64,000 bases of DNA from Chinchilla lanigera (taxonomy: Eukaryota; Chordata; Mammalia; Rodentia; Chinchillidae). The notes beneath the pieces were generated by a model, which saw only the letters and a list, made by a program, of their open reading frames with translations, was not told where the DNA came from and searched no databases. Made by a program: the position numbers and the translations under genes. The stretch spans positions 377,359-441,358 of the forward strand of contig NW_004955435.1 in assembly GCF_000276665.1 (NCBI RefSeq), in the 5' to 3' direction. Every line of letters starts with the position of its first letter. Position 1 is the stretch's first letter. Below are positions 24,970 through 35,712 of the stretch, in pieces.

Positions 24970-27900
24970 TGTGTATCAGTGAGGTCGGTAAAGTTGGTAT
25001 TGTTACATATCTTTATTTTCCTGATGGGTGATAGAGATTATATTACTGTAGTTGGTGTTAATTATATGTAGGGGTTGCATTTTTGGAAATTCCCTCAAAT
25101 CAAGAAGTTGTAAAATGAGAGGCATATAAGACCACTATCACCTAGAATGTTTGCATAGAGTGGATTTTTGTATCTTATTGATGATAATGTTGGGATTGAA
25201 GTGGACCCTTTTGCAGAGCGCATCATGACTGTCACACGCCGAGATATGCTCAGATGGTTGTCAGAGCCGAGTGCACCTCCGCAGATCTGCCTCAGCCTTG
25301 AACCCACTCTTAAAGGGTGAGATCGCCACTCTCACCTTCTTTTCAGATTGCCACTCTCACCTTCTTTTCAGATCGCCACTCTCACCTTCTTTTCTGTTTA
25401 GTTTTTTTGTCTTTCTTTTGTAAGCACATTTTTAAAACATGTAAAAATCCAGCCGAAGGGTAGAGCAAGCTTTGGTGAGTTCATGCTGTGGTGAGCCACC
25501 TGGGAGGAAGAGGAGAGCAGACCCTATCATGTGAAGGAGGAGAAGGTATTGGTAGTTTCTTTGTGGTTTTCTGCAGTTTTACTAGGAGGATCTCTAAAAA
25601 TTGACAAGCACACGAACCAGATATCCCCTAGAAAACAAGTAGAGGGAACTTAACATGGTGAGTTACACTTTTCTGTATGTGATATGTAAATAATTTCTTA
25701 TTGGGCTTTAAATGAATGCTTAAAGAACTCATGCTCTTAAATCTTTTCTAGTGTCTTGTGTGGTTGGACCACATTTCTCAAGCATTTGTTGGGTTTTGTA
25801 AACTAAGAAATAGAAACCTTAAAAAGGTTCATTATCTCCAGTTTGAATTTTTGTCATCTAGTGTGTGGTTAGGAAAATGCTTTCTTTCATGTGTTTGTAA
25901 GGAAGGATAAGATTTGAAACCTATTTCTTTTTTTTTTTAGTTATGAAATGGACTTTTTATTATGAGACAGAGTGACTTATAAAAAAAAAAAAAGTAGCAA
26001 ATATATTTGGGCAAAAGCCTGAGGGCAGATCTATATTTTTGGTAAGGTCTTTAAGTGGATGAAAACACATAACCTAGGAACTTAAGAAAAGCTTAGTTTG
26101 CTAGAGCAAACATAAGTTCTGTAAGGCACAGATGATTATTGAAAATGATGAATTTGTGTTAACTGAGTTTTGGGGGCAAGGGTGGAGTAGAGATTAGCAT
26201 TAGATGTACAGCACAATTAGTTGTCTGTTAACCACTCTGTTTCTGAGCTGTTAATAACCTTAAAGTCTTTAGGGACGACTTTGTTTTCTTTTTTATTAGA
26301 GGGAAAAAAAAAGAGGAAACAAAAAAAAAATAGACTTACAATGCATGTGACACAGGAAAAATTCTGGGACAAAAAAGAGTCAGCGTAATTGCTTATATAA
26401 ATTAAGGCCGATGAGAAATGAAAGGGTAAGGTACATAATTTTAGAGTTTTAGGGAGAAAATGAGTTTTTAAAAGATTGTGCAATTTTATCATCACATTAA
26501 ATATCAGCAGAATGGAATGTTACTGGGGTTTTCATTTTCTTACAGAGAGAGCATCATTTTGTATAATTTTAGTGTGCAGCTACAGTGTATATGTGGGGCA
26601 GGGATTTGACAAGAAGACCAGTTGGGAAAACTGTTAACCCTTTCCAGTTCTTAGAGGAACCAAAGTAGTTTTATTCTGAACGTATAAATAGTAGTTTCAC
26701 ATCCAAGGTGAAAGTCAGGGTTTTCCTCCATTGCTATTCTCTTTGTTTACTAGGACCAGAAAACAACAAAGAGAAATGTGAAAGTGGGTAAGGATGTCAT
26801 GGCTGGACTCTGCCCTTTTCAGCTGTTAGAACTCTGAGTCTTGTTTCCTTTAGGCTCACAGCCCTCCTTCAACTCCAAATCCTGCCGTGTGGTATCTCGT
26901 GTCTGTGCATGCACTGCCTCCTTCTGTGGTAAAATCTCTCTCTACTGCTCTATTAAAAGGACACTTGTGATTACATTTATCGCCATCTGGGAAATTCAGA
27001 GTAATTTTGTCATCTCAGAATCCTTAATATAATCATGTTTGCAAAGGCCTTTTGCCATATAAGGGGACATATTCACAAATTCTGGGAAAAAGGATGTATC
27101 CGTCTTTGGGTCTGTTAATCAGCTTACCACTAGTACCAAGGACTTCTGAACTTGTAAGCATGATTCCAAACTACTGGCATAATTCTAAGAACTATACAAC
27201 TGTAAGATTTAATTTTCTTGTGTACCCTCTTTGTTCTATTTTATATCTAGATGTATCCCAAAGCCTCATATGCTCATAGTGGCCTTTAGGAGGTGATAGA
27301 TTGTGAGGGTCTGATATCATCAGTGTACTGATGAGTTTATGGCTGGCTGTCATGCTGGGAGGTGAAGCCTGGTTGGAGGAGGTGAGCTGCCGAGGGCATG
27401 GCCTGGCAGGGTCCATCTCCCTTTCTCCTGCCTTGATCTCACACTGCTTCCTGCTGCCGTGTCATGAGCTATTTCTCCACAGCCGTAGCCCTCTACTCTG
27501 CTGCCCTGCCTTGCATCCAGCTTACTATGGGCTGAAGCCTCTATAGACTGTGAGCCAAAGTAAACCTCTCCTAGGGGCTGGGGATTTAGCTCAGTGGCAC
27601 ACTGCCTGCCTGGCAAGCGCAAGGTCATGAGTTCGATTGCCGGTACCGGAAAAAAACCAAAAAAACAAAAACAAAGTAAACCTCTCCTTTTACTTGTGGA
27701 TGTCAGGTATTTTGTCCTAGCAGTGAGAAAGTAGCTAAGACATTCTCCCTGCTTCCTCTTTGGTTGTTGTTTAAAAACAAAGTTGAGATATTTCAGTGAT
27801 GGAGAAAATGTTGATTTGGTTCAACCACAGCAAATTTGGGGTCTGAAAATATGGTAACAAGTTCAATATACTGCGGACATTGTAAGACAAGTGCTAGAGA

Positions 27901-30900
27901 GGGGCTGTGGATGTTAACAAAATGCTGGTAGGTGGAAAGTAAAGGCCCTTTTTGGACAATGGGAAATCAGGAGGAAGGCCTCAAGATGGGAAACTAAAGA
28001 TAGTATTCAGGATATAACATAAAATGGATTAGTTGAAACTGGGCATGGTGCATACCTGTAACCCCAGCACACTAGGAAATTGAGGCAGAAGTATTGCAAA
28101 TTGGAGCCTTGCCTCAGAAAAAGGAAGGAAGGAAAGAAAGAAGGAAGGAGTGAGGGAGAAAAGGAGGGAAGAAGAAGGAAAGAATGAAGGAAGGGGAGGG
28201 ACACAGGGAGAGCAGCTTAGTGATACAGGTTAGTGCAAAGGCTCTAGGTTCAATCCAGAGTACTTGGGTCAGGGGAGCTAGATGAAGCAGGGGCTGAAGA
28301 GAGAGGAAGTTGGTGATTGAGGTTGGAGTGGTAGGCCCGCCCTGTGTATTGCATGGAGGAATTTGAGAGAGGCAGGCAGTGCAAAGGGACCCTACTGCAG
28401 AAATGAAAAACCTGAACTAGGGGTGATAGTGTGAATGGAAAGGAGAGAAATTATGTAGAACTTGTAGTAGGCGTTTGGTAAATAAATATGAAGTATGAAG
28501 CAAGGAGAGAAAGAGAACTAAAATTGAACTTAAGATTTCAAGTCTGGATACCTAGAACAAGATAGTCATTGATAGAATTGTGCCCTTGCAGAATGCCTGT
28601 GTATTTAGTGATTTAGGAAAAGAAGACAAAGCAGTGAAGGGTTGGGCAGAAATACAGGAAAAGAACTAGAGCTATGTGGTGTCTGGGATGTAGGGGAAGA
28701 GAGATTTTTAGATTAGTGTAATAGGTTCAGATGCTGTAGAAGCATAGGTTATAGTAAAGGCTATTGATTATGGCTGTGTCAGGGTCACCAGACTACCCAC
28801 AGACTTGATGATTTGCTTAGAAGTACGAACTGTTACAGTCTAGGTTGCAGTTTGGTCTGGCAAAGTGATACGGAGTAAAATCAGGAAAGACAAAAAGCTC
28901 ATCATGGGATGAAGTCCATGGGAAACCAGGAGCAAGCTTCCAAGTATCCTCTTCCGGTGGAGTCATATGTGAAAAATGTCTCCAACAGGAGCGCTGACTT
29001 GAACCTTGATGCCCATATTTTTTATTGGAGCTCAGCCATGTAGGCACGCAACACCTCCAGGACAGACTCCAGCTACTCAGACTTCACCCTCAAACATTAA
29101 GATTTACCATAAATTTCATTGTTAGCCTAAACTGTTTAATCAAACTGAGACCATGTGGCCCAAGGCTGTGGACATGCAAAAAACACTTTCAGCAGGCAGA
29201 AAGTAGAAGGATTCAGAGCTCATCTCTGTGGAGCCAGCCATGGGTCAGTCTGAAAGACAAGCCTTTCTTGAAAATGCAGGGTTTGAGCAACCTAGGCCTG
29301 CTGAGTTATCTCCTGCGCAATAGCAACTAGGAGGTCTTTGGGAACATTTGAGAATGAAGCTTCAGAGAGAAGTAATGTTAGAAGCCACAGTGCAAGAAGC
29401 TATGGAGAGACTGACTGATGGGAAAATGGGTGCAGATGTTGAGAATTATATTTTACAAAGACTCAGGATGAAGGGATAGAAAGATAGGCCCATAGCTTAA
29501 TAGAATAGTAGCTTTGGATTTTTTTTCTTGAGGCAAAAAAAGGAAAAGATCAGTATTTTGTTAGAAGGAAACATTAGAGACAGGGTTGGGAAATACAAGC
29601 ATAACAGGTGGCAATTTGAACAATATCTTAGAGACAGTTTTCTGTGGTAGGGAGAAAGACACTTCTTTCTCTGATGAAGAGTGAAAAGGAATGAGGAATG
29701 TGGTGAAAAAATGTGTGTGTTGTCAAGTGGCTAGGCAGTTCCTAAGCAGCAGTCCTTGGGTCACCACACCGTACACAGATTAAGCCCAGAGGAGTTGAGA
29801 ATGGTGTGAGTCAGACAGCCTTGCTCATTGCGCAGCAGGTAGCATGGACATCGTGATCCCATTGGTTCTCCTCGTCCCCTGTCCCATGGGTGGTAGGGCG
29901 GTAGCCCAGCTGGATGTGTGCACACAGTAATCTTGAGATCTGTTCACCCTGATTTAAACATTTCATATATAGTGTATATGTGTATCAAAATATCATATCC
30001 TGTACATATCAATTAAAAATAAACTTAAACAGAAAGAAATCTTCCAGTATTATAAGGGAGTTACTAGCATTTCTAGTCAGCCTTAGTCCTGCTCTTTATC
30101 ATGGAGGTCTGGAAACAAATCTCCCTTCTGAGCCAGAGAGAGAAACCAAGGTTGTCTGTTTTGCAAAGGTTCTGTAACAAAGCTCTGAAGGCCTTTGCTC
30201 AGAAGACCTTCAGAGATGCCAGACTATGGAGAATTGTCTCTCAAGGCATACACAGAGCATTTATGTGAATTATATGTACATGTATGTATATATTTCTAAA
30301 TAAAGACATTTTTAGGTATGGAAGATGTGTCCTGTTTGAAACACTGGATTGAGTTAATGTGACAAGATTCATATCTTAACCATTGATTTCCCTAAGAGAG
30401 TAGTGCCTGGGCCTTGGCAGGCACTCAGTGAATATTTGTTGAATAGTGTATGATTGAAAAGAATGATTGTTGAATGATGAATGAATGAAGATATTTAAAA
30501 GTTGTACTTCTTCCTCTTGAGAAAATGTGGACCCCCTTAATGAAAACTGGAGTTTATTTAGCCTAATGTTCATGTTATTTGAAGTCCATTGATAATACCT
30601 ATTTCATAGCAAAATGTATCAATCCAACTGACAAGTAAGGAGTCTACTTTAATAATAATATATATATATATATATACACATATATATATATAAATTTTTT
30701 TTTTTGGTCTTTTTTTGAGACAGGGTCTCACCATGCAGTTCAGGCTGGTCTTGAGCTCACTTTGTAGCCCAGGCTGATCTCAAACTCTCAATGATCCTCC
30801 TGCCTCAGCCTCCAGAGTGCTGGGATTACAGGCATGTGCCACCACGCCCGGTGGTATCAATAAAATACATTTTTAAAAAGATAGTGAAAGAATGGTTTTA

Positions 30901-33900
30901 AGAAATGTGATAAATTTTAGAGGAATGTACCTTGTTAGGTTTGAAAAATCTTTATGTAGTACACATTTTACTTATGCAATACAAATTTCAATTATAAATA
31001 ATGGTCTTTAGAATGGTTGCTACCTGTGTTTCTGGGTAATGTCCTAAAATAGTAACTCCTTGCAGGTGGTGCTGATATTTTTTAAAGCAAAGCTGTGTAA
31101 CTGATGTGCTTGGTCTTATATGAATCAGTATCTGTAACAATGGCTTCCATACACATGGAGTCAGATGACTAGGAAGCAATTTTAATACTCTGTTGGGTTC
31201 TTCATAGTGGGGGTACATGCAGGTTTCAGTTGTTGAGGCTGTTAAGCAGTATTTCAGGTATGAAAATGAGAAGGATTTGACTGTTTGCCTTGTAAAGAGG
31301 AATAAAACCAGGGTATATGGCGAAAGAAGTATGTAGAGAGGTAAGTTCACCTCAAAGAGATTCATTTGCACCCAGTTCTGTTCTCCGTTCTGATCTGTGT
31401 GCTTCTGCCTGCTGCAGAATGAATCAACCTGACGTTTTATCAACTTCTTGAAAAGTGGGGTGAAGTGGTGTGGAACACATCAGAGGGGTGAAGCCGAGCA
31501 AATCTGAAGGAGAGCAGAATATTTCATCTCATATCCTGTGCGTCCCCCGCTTCTCCTGGAGCCGGAAGAGGCTGAACTGATGTCCAGTCAATTTCAGTTC
31601 GCCTTGCTACTTCGTGTTAGATTGATAGTGATACATTTACAGTAAGGAAACAGCAAGCCCAGGCAGTTACAGTGTCATACAGAGTCACCTGTTTCTCTGC
31701 CACTCTGCGGCCTCAGATTCCAGTGTGACTTCCCACACAGTGACCTTCAGGATTTAATATATAACTTTGTAGTTACTGATTTTACGTATATATGTGGTAG
31801 TGTTTCTTTGAAATGTCATAAGTTTATGAACGTGTTCCAGTTTAACAACTAAGTGTGGCTAGAAAAAAAATTATGTAATGAAAATCATCTTTGGTGACTT
31901 AATAAAAATAGGTGATGGTAAGTGTAAATGCCAGGTAAGTCCTGACTGCTGATTATTTCCTCCTATCATACACATAAACTGAGTGGCTTTTTTAGTATTG
32001 TGTGGCTCTTCATATAATAATGCAGTTTTCTCATGAGAAATAAAATGACATTTGAAAGAAAATTTCTAACTTATTAGTATTCCACTCAAATTGAATTATG
32101 TGCAGCTAATGATTATTTTTGGATGCCTTCCAGAGAAAGATGGGACCGTGTGCAGAATTCACACAAAAGCTGAAGGCCTTATGGATGTGGATGTACCCTT
32201 AGAGTTGGTGTTCCATTTACCGGTCAATTACCCTTTGTGTCTGCCTGGTATCTCAGTTAACTCAGAACATTTGACCAGAGGCCAGTGTGTGACTGTGAAA
32301 GAGAAGTTACTTAAGCAAGCAGAGACGCTTTTGCCGGAGCCCATGGTTCACGAGCTGGTTCTTTGGATCCAGCAGAATCTCAGGCATGTTCTCAACCAAC
32401 CAGAAACTGGAAGTGGCAGTGAGAAGTGTACTTTTCCAACAAGCACGACTGTGGATGATGGATTGTGGGTAACTCTTTTGCATTTAGATCACATGAGAGC
32501 AAGGACAAAATACATCAGAACTGTGGAGAAGTGGGCCTCAGATTTAAGGCTGACAGGAAGACTGATGTTCCTGCGTAAAATAATACTGATTTTACTACAA
32601 GGAGACAGAAACAGTATCAAGGTGCCAAATTAAGTGTTCAGTGTGAAGCCGGTTATTTTATGCTTAAAAGAGTGTGTCTTTAAATGTGTTGGTGACAATG
32701 GGATTGATTAATCATTAAGATGCTTCTGCCTTCCCGATTACCATGTTAATGGGTTTTCAGTTTCTTTTTCAAGAATGCCTAATTCCTAATTGCAACTACG
32801 GACTTGCAAAGCTCAAGGATAGGTATATTTTAACAGTCATGCCACTTAATGAAAGTGACAGGTTGTTAAAAAGAAAAAACCTGTCTTTTGTAAAAATGTG
32901 TTTGTTTTTGTAATTATCTGTGAAGCTCAACTTTATAAATGTGCACTCAATGTTTGTGCCTATTAATATTTCTTTCCATAATTAGGCATAGCACAGTGTG
33001 TATTTGTAGATCGTCTCCAAAATTTGTAACTTACTGATAGTTAAGAATACATTCTGACACTTTTCATTTTGTACCTGTAGTACCTGGAAAGAGAGGCATG
33101 TCCCTTATAACTGAGGTTTAGTGTCAGTAGGAGTAGAATCATTAGAACTGTCGGCCTGTCACCTCCTACCTAACTTGTGCTTTCCACCTGACTTGTCTCA
33201 GCAGCTGCTTTCAAAACCATCATCTACGTTAGATTTTTCACATGCTTATTCTAAACCCTTCTAACCTGTTTTCTGAGGCACCAGACAAGGAACACTGCTT
33301 ATTATATTTTAAATCTTAAAAGAGTTACAAATCACTTAAGTTTTATAATTACTGATAGGTTGGATCAGGAGTCATTACAATAGAATGTATTTAAAACAGA
33401 TTTAGTATGAACAATCTGTAATCTTAAAGGCTTACAGAATAACAGCTGGTTTTGAGTTCTTACTACAAAACTCCTTTGGCTTTTGGTTAACCAGATTCAT
33501 GCTGGGCTAAGTAGATAGATGAAATAATAATTCAAATTAAACATATATTCTGGTTTGGGTCCTGACCAAGGAACTATGTAACTGAAGGCAATTGGTAGTC
33601 TGTCTATAAACTTTGAGCAAAATATTAGCTGACAAAAATGAGACAAATTAAATTTTTTACTCATATTTACCTTAAGGGCTCAAATTTTTCTTTAAGCCAG
33701 GTCAGGCATGTTAGGATAAATACAGCTGTTTTGTAAGTATTGTTACTCAGATTGAATCATCAGTTAACAAGCACTTTCACATATTACTAGAGCTCTGCTA
33801 ATGTAGAGAAATGATACATTTCTAGGAATTTTTTAAAGCTGTCTTTAAATGTCATTTGATACAAATTTCTCCATTAAGTTTTTGTAAGATTGTTTGCTAG

Positions 33901-34754
33901 GATGGAGAATGTGCGGTAAGTTTATAGATGCCACCAATTTGGAGTGGTGAGTGCTGTGTGCTTGATAACTCCTTTTAGTTGCTGAGGTAGCAGTAGTGGC
34001 AGCAGCACCTTAAGCTCATAAGTGGGCTGTAGTATTACATATCGGACATTCCTGTAAGTGCTTTGCATGTATTACTTCATTCTTTCATCACAGCTCCTCC
34101 TGGAGTAGGGTCTTGTTATGAGTACTGTTTTACAGAGGAGGTTAACTCATGCGCAGAGCATTTCAGTAACCAGCCCAGAATCAGAGGTAGTAGATAGGCC
34201 AGTCCAGATTTAAACTTGATAGTTTGATTATGTTGCTCTTCATTCCTTCATTACCAGCACATTAGTCTGCCATGCATGTAAAACCACTGTGTAACTCTCA
34301 CTGCATGGTTCAGAAGGGGAGTACTCTTTTAGCATGAAAATAAGCCTGCAAGTTTATGGCTCTTTTAAAACAGACTTAGAAATTCAGAGTAAGATATGTA
34401 CTTAATGTACTGATTTATCATTTAGGAATATGTGGTTCTTCAGAAAACCTCCAAAGTAGATGTGGACTCAAATGGAAAGAAATGCAAAGAGAAAATGATT
34501 AGTGTACTGTTTGAGACAAAAGTACAGACGGAACACAAAAGGTATAATTTAGTACTATTGCAGATGAAAAAGCAACTGAATCGATAATTATACTCTGACA
34601 AATCTAGGCATATTCATGAGTTTCTCTTGTATAATGCAGGTTTCTGGCATTTGAAGTCAAAGAGTATTCAACATTGGATGACTTACAAAAAGAATTTGAA
34701 ACTGCAGGACTTAAGAAGCTTTTCTCCGAATTTGTACTTGGGCTGGTAAAATGA
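22685..34754 (+). CDS. RWDD3: RWDD3 (RSUME), RWD domain-containing protein 3; spliced CDS of four exons, 267 aa
   Basis: Joining 22685-22769, 32134-32621, 34426-34541 and 34640-34754 gives 804 nt, an uninterrupted 267-codon frame plus TGA. This equals the length I know for human RWDD3, and the residues resemble it closely throughout. All three introns are GT...AG (9364, 1804 and 98 bp; phases 1, 0 and 2). Residues about 7-115 form the RWD fold (alpha+beta, related to E2 enzymes), with the family's YPxxxP motif at residues 61-66 (YPLCLP). The C-terminal half (about 120-267) is conserved with the human protein but has no motif I can name. Known role: RWDD3 binds the SUMO-conjugating enzyme UBC9 (UBE2I) and raises sumoylation of targets such as IkB and HIF-1alpha, and it is induced by stress and hypoxia. 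The ATG at 22685 has A at -3 and G at +4. No frameshift or stop is seen, so the gene looks functional. The usual mammalian neighbour TLCD4 is not found here. Confidence 0.96.
22830..23194. other. Assembly gap (365 N)
   Basis: A run of 365 undetermined bases within the CpG island, starting 60 bp after the exon 1 donor. Frames read through it are meaningless. Its true length may differ. Confidence 0.99.
24931..24976 (+). repeat. (GT)n microsatellite
   Basis: Long GT run with one interruption near its end, in RWDD3 intron 1. Confidence 0.95.
25321..25394 (+). repeat. 25-bp tandem repeat, three copies
   Basis: Unit begins GATCGCCACTCTCACC and ends CTTTTCA, at 25321, 25346 and 25371. Copies differ by one or two bases. 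Located in RWDD3 intron 1. Confidence 0.95.
27210..27742 (+). mobile_element. MaLR-type LTR in RWDD3 intron 1, interrupted by an ID SINE
   Basis: Contains 'agatgtatcccaaagcctca', 'ggttggaggaggtgagctgc', 'tgagccaaagtaaacctctc' and 'gtcaggtattttgtcctagc', in the order of rodent MaLR LTRs. Same sense as RWDD3. Exact left end uncertain. Confidence 0.75.
27573..27671 (+). mobile_element. ID-type SINE within the intronic LTR
   Basis: Plus-strand copy: 'ggggctggggatttagctca', 'gtcatgagttcgattgccgg', A-rich tail. A perfect 17-bp duplication CAAAGTAAACCTCTCCT lies at 27556-27572 and 27672-27688. The A and B box-like parts of the tRNA ancestor are recognisable. Confidence 0.96.
28024..28250 (+). mobile_element. 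Composite B1-ID SINE with GGAA-rich middle
   Basis: A B1-like left part ('actgggcatggtgcatacct') is joined through a GGAA/GAAG-rich run (28118-28200) to an ID-like right part ('cagcttagtgatacaggtta', 'ctctaggttcaatccagagt'). This matches the known B1-dID architecture of some rodents. Confidence 0.7.
30395..30490 (+). mobile_element. L2 3'-end remnant
   Basis: The phrase 'gcactcagtgaatatttgtt' followed by GAATGA repeats is the conserved L2 3' end, in RWDD3 intron 1. Confidence 0.55.
30650..30852 (-). mobile_element. B1 SINE with AT microsatellite, RWDD3 intron 1
   Basis: Minus-strand B1 (30698-30852): 'gagacagggtctcaccatgc', 'gtgctgggattacaggcatg'. A (TA)n run at 30650-30690 abuts its tail end. 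Confidence 0.92.
32134..32621 (+). CDS. RWDD3: RWDD3 coding exon 2 (codons 29-191), most of the RWD domain
   Basis: The acceptor is CTTCCAG|AGAAAG and the donor is ATCAAG|GTGCCA. The exon holds the YPxxxP signature (residues 61-66), the helix around [17 protein letters not shown], and the start of the C-terminal region. If the donor is not used, translation continues for only three residues (V-P-N) and stops at TAA 32631-32633, giving a 194-residue product. Confidence 0.95.
34020..34215 (+). mobile_element. MIR SINE remnant
   Basis: Diverged but in the right order: 'gtgctttgcatgtattactt', 'gttatgagtactgttttaca', 'gaggaggttaactcatgcgc', 'agtaaccagcccagaatc'. Lies in RWDD3 intron 2. Confidence 0.75.
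34426..34541 (+). CDS. RWDD3: RWDD3 coding exon 3 (codons 192-229 plus two bases)
   Basis: Acceptor CATTTAG|GAATAT and donor CAAAAG|GTATAA. It encodes [20 protein letters not shown] and on to TEHK, matching the human protein segment. Too short to stand out as an ORF; placed by homology and splice phase. Confidence 0.93.
34640..34754 (+). CDS. RWDD3: RWDD3 coding exon 4 (residues 230-267 and stop)
   Basis: Acceptor ATGCAG|GTTTCT after a 98-bp intron. The exon encodes [10 protein letters not shown] through EFVLGLVK and ends at TGA 34752-34754. The penultimate GLVK aligns with the human ALVK C-terminus. Confidence 0.94.
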
Positions 34755-35120
34755 AATTAATGACAAGGAGTTTTTGGTAAATCAGCAATGTGTTTTGTTG
34801 TTGTTTTTGCATTGGACTTGGGAAATGGCTAATCAAAATAGTCATAAGGGAGCAATTTTAAAGTTTCCCTGTAGCAAAATCACTGTAATTTCGGGAACAA
34901 AAGCCAATTCTGTTTTATGGAATATTAAACATGAAAAGAGCCCATCTATTCTAATGTTTGCTGGGAAGGACTAGGTTCAGTGGATGGAACATTATTTGGA
35001 ACACAGATAAAAAAAGATGCTGCTAAGAGAGCCCTTGTTTTTGTATAGACAATTTGTTTGGAACGATGCAATTTTCTGGCTAATTTTTTTGTAATTAAAT
35101 GATTTTTTAAAAAAGAAATT
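34755..35120 (+). other. RWDD3: Putative RWDD3 3' UTR with candidate poly(A) signals
   Basis: Sequence after the stop is AT-rich and free of repeats. Candidate polyadenylation hexamers are ATTAAA at 34924 and ATTAAA at 35094, the latter followed by a T/GT-rich stretch. A canonical AATAAA lies further on at 35541. Which one is used cannot be decided without RNA data. Confidence 0.55.
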
Positions 35121-35583
35121 TGTTTTCATATTTACTTTTTTCTATGTTTACATTTTTAGCATTTAATCATGATTTGTCCCCATTCAGCTTATTATGCCTA
35201 ATGTTTGAAGTTGATTGTTAAGAAAAATATAACACTGATTTCTTTGTGGAATTACATAAATCTCTATTTAAACCAAACCAAAGAAGTTCTATAGAAACTG
35301 ATTTATAATTGTTTTGTTTGGGCTTCCATGTATTTGGTAGCTAAAGGACTAGAAAATCTATTTAAATTGAAATTTTTATTTGAAAAATGTAACTTCTTGT
35401 TTTGTGAGGGGAGAAAAGTTCGCACAAAATGATCTTGGCTTGCTGGAAAGAAGAAATTATGTGGAGACACTATTTTTCACTATGAAATCTTTTAGATCAT
35501 GATAAAATATATTATGACCTGAACAAAGATGAATTAACAAAATAAAAGCTTATGGTAAAATCTGTAACAAAAAACATGAGGCT

Positions 35584-35712
35584 GTTGGGCATGGTACTGT
35601 ACACCTGTAATCCCAGCACTAAGGAGGCTGAGGCAGGAGAATCACTGTGAGTTCAAGGCCAGTCTGAGCTACACAGTGAGAGCCTGTCTCAATAAAACAA
35701 AACAAAACAAAA
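35584..35712 (+). mobile_element. B1 SINE downstream of RWDD3
   Basis: Plus-strand B1: 'tgttgggcatggtactgtac', 'gtaatcccagcactaaggag', ending in an AAAAC-rich tail. Confidence 0.93.

Larger units (their letters stand above)
23621..27209 (+). other. RWDD3: RWDD3 intron 1, left part
   Basis: Non-coding intron sequence. It holds a (GT)n at 24931-24976, a 25-bp tandem triplet at 25321-25394 and a (T)n/(A)n run near 25930-25992. No other element recognised. Confidence 0.6.

Noticed and set aside
27573..27671. tRNA-like A and B boxes as a tRNA-Ala gene
   Set aside because: It is an ID SINE: A-rich tail, target duplication, many dispersed copies and no complete cloverleaf.
32091..32133. Start of the exon 2 open frame at an upstream ATG ([14 protein letters not shown])
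   Set aside because: These residues come from intron 1; the protein match begins after the acceptor at 32133.
32134..34754. RWDD3 exons 2-4 as a processed pseudogene
   Set aside because: Introns are present with good splice sites, exon 1 has its own CpG island, and the frame is intact.
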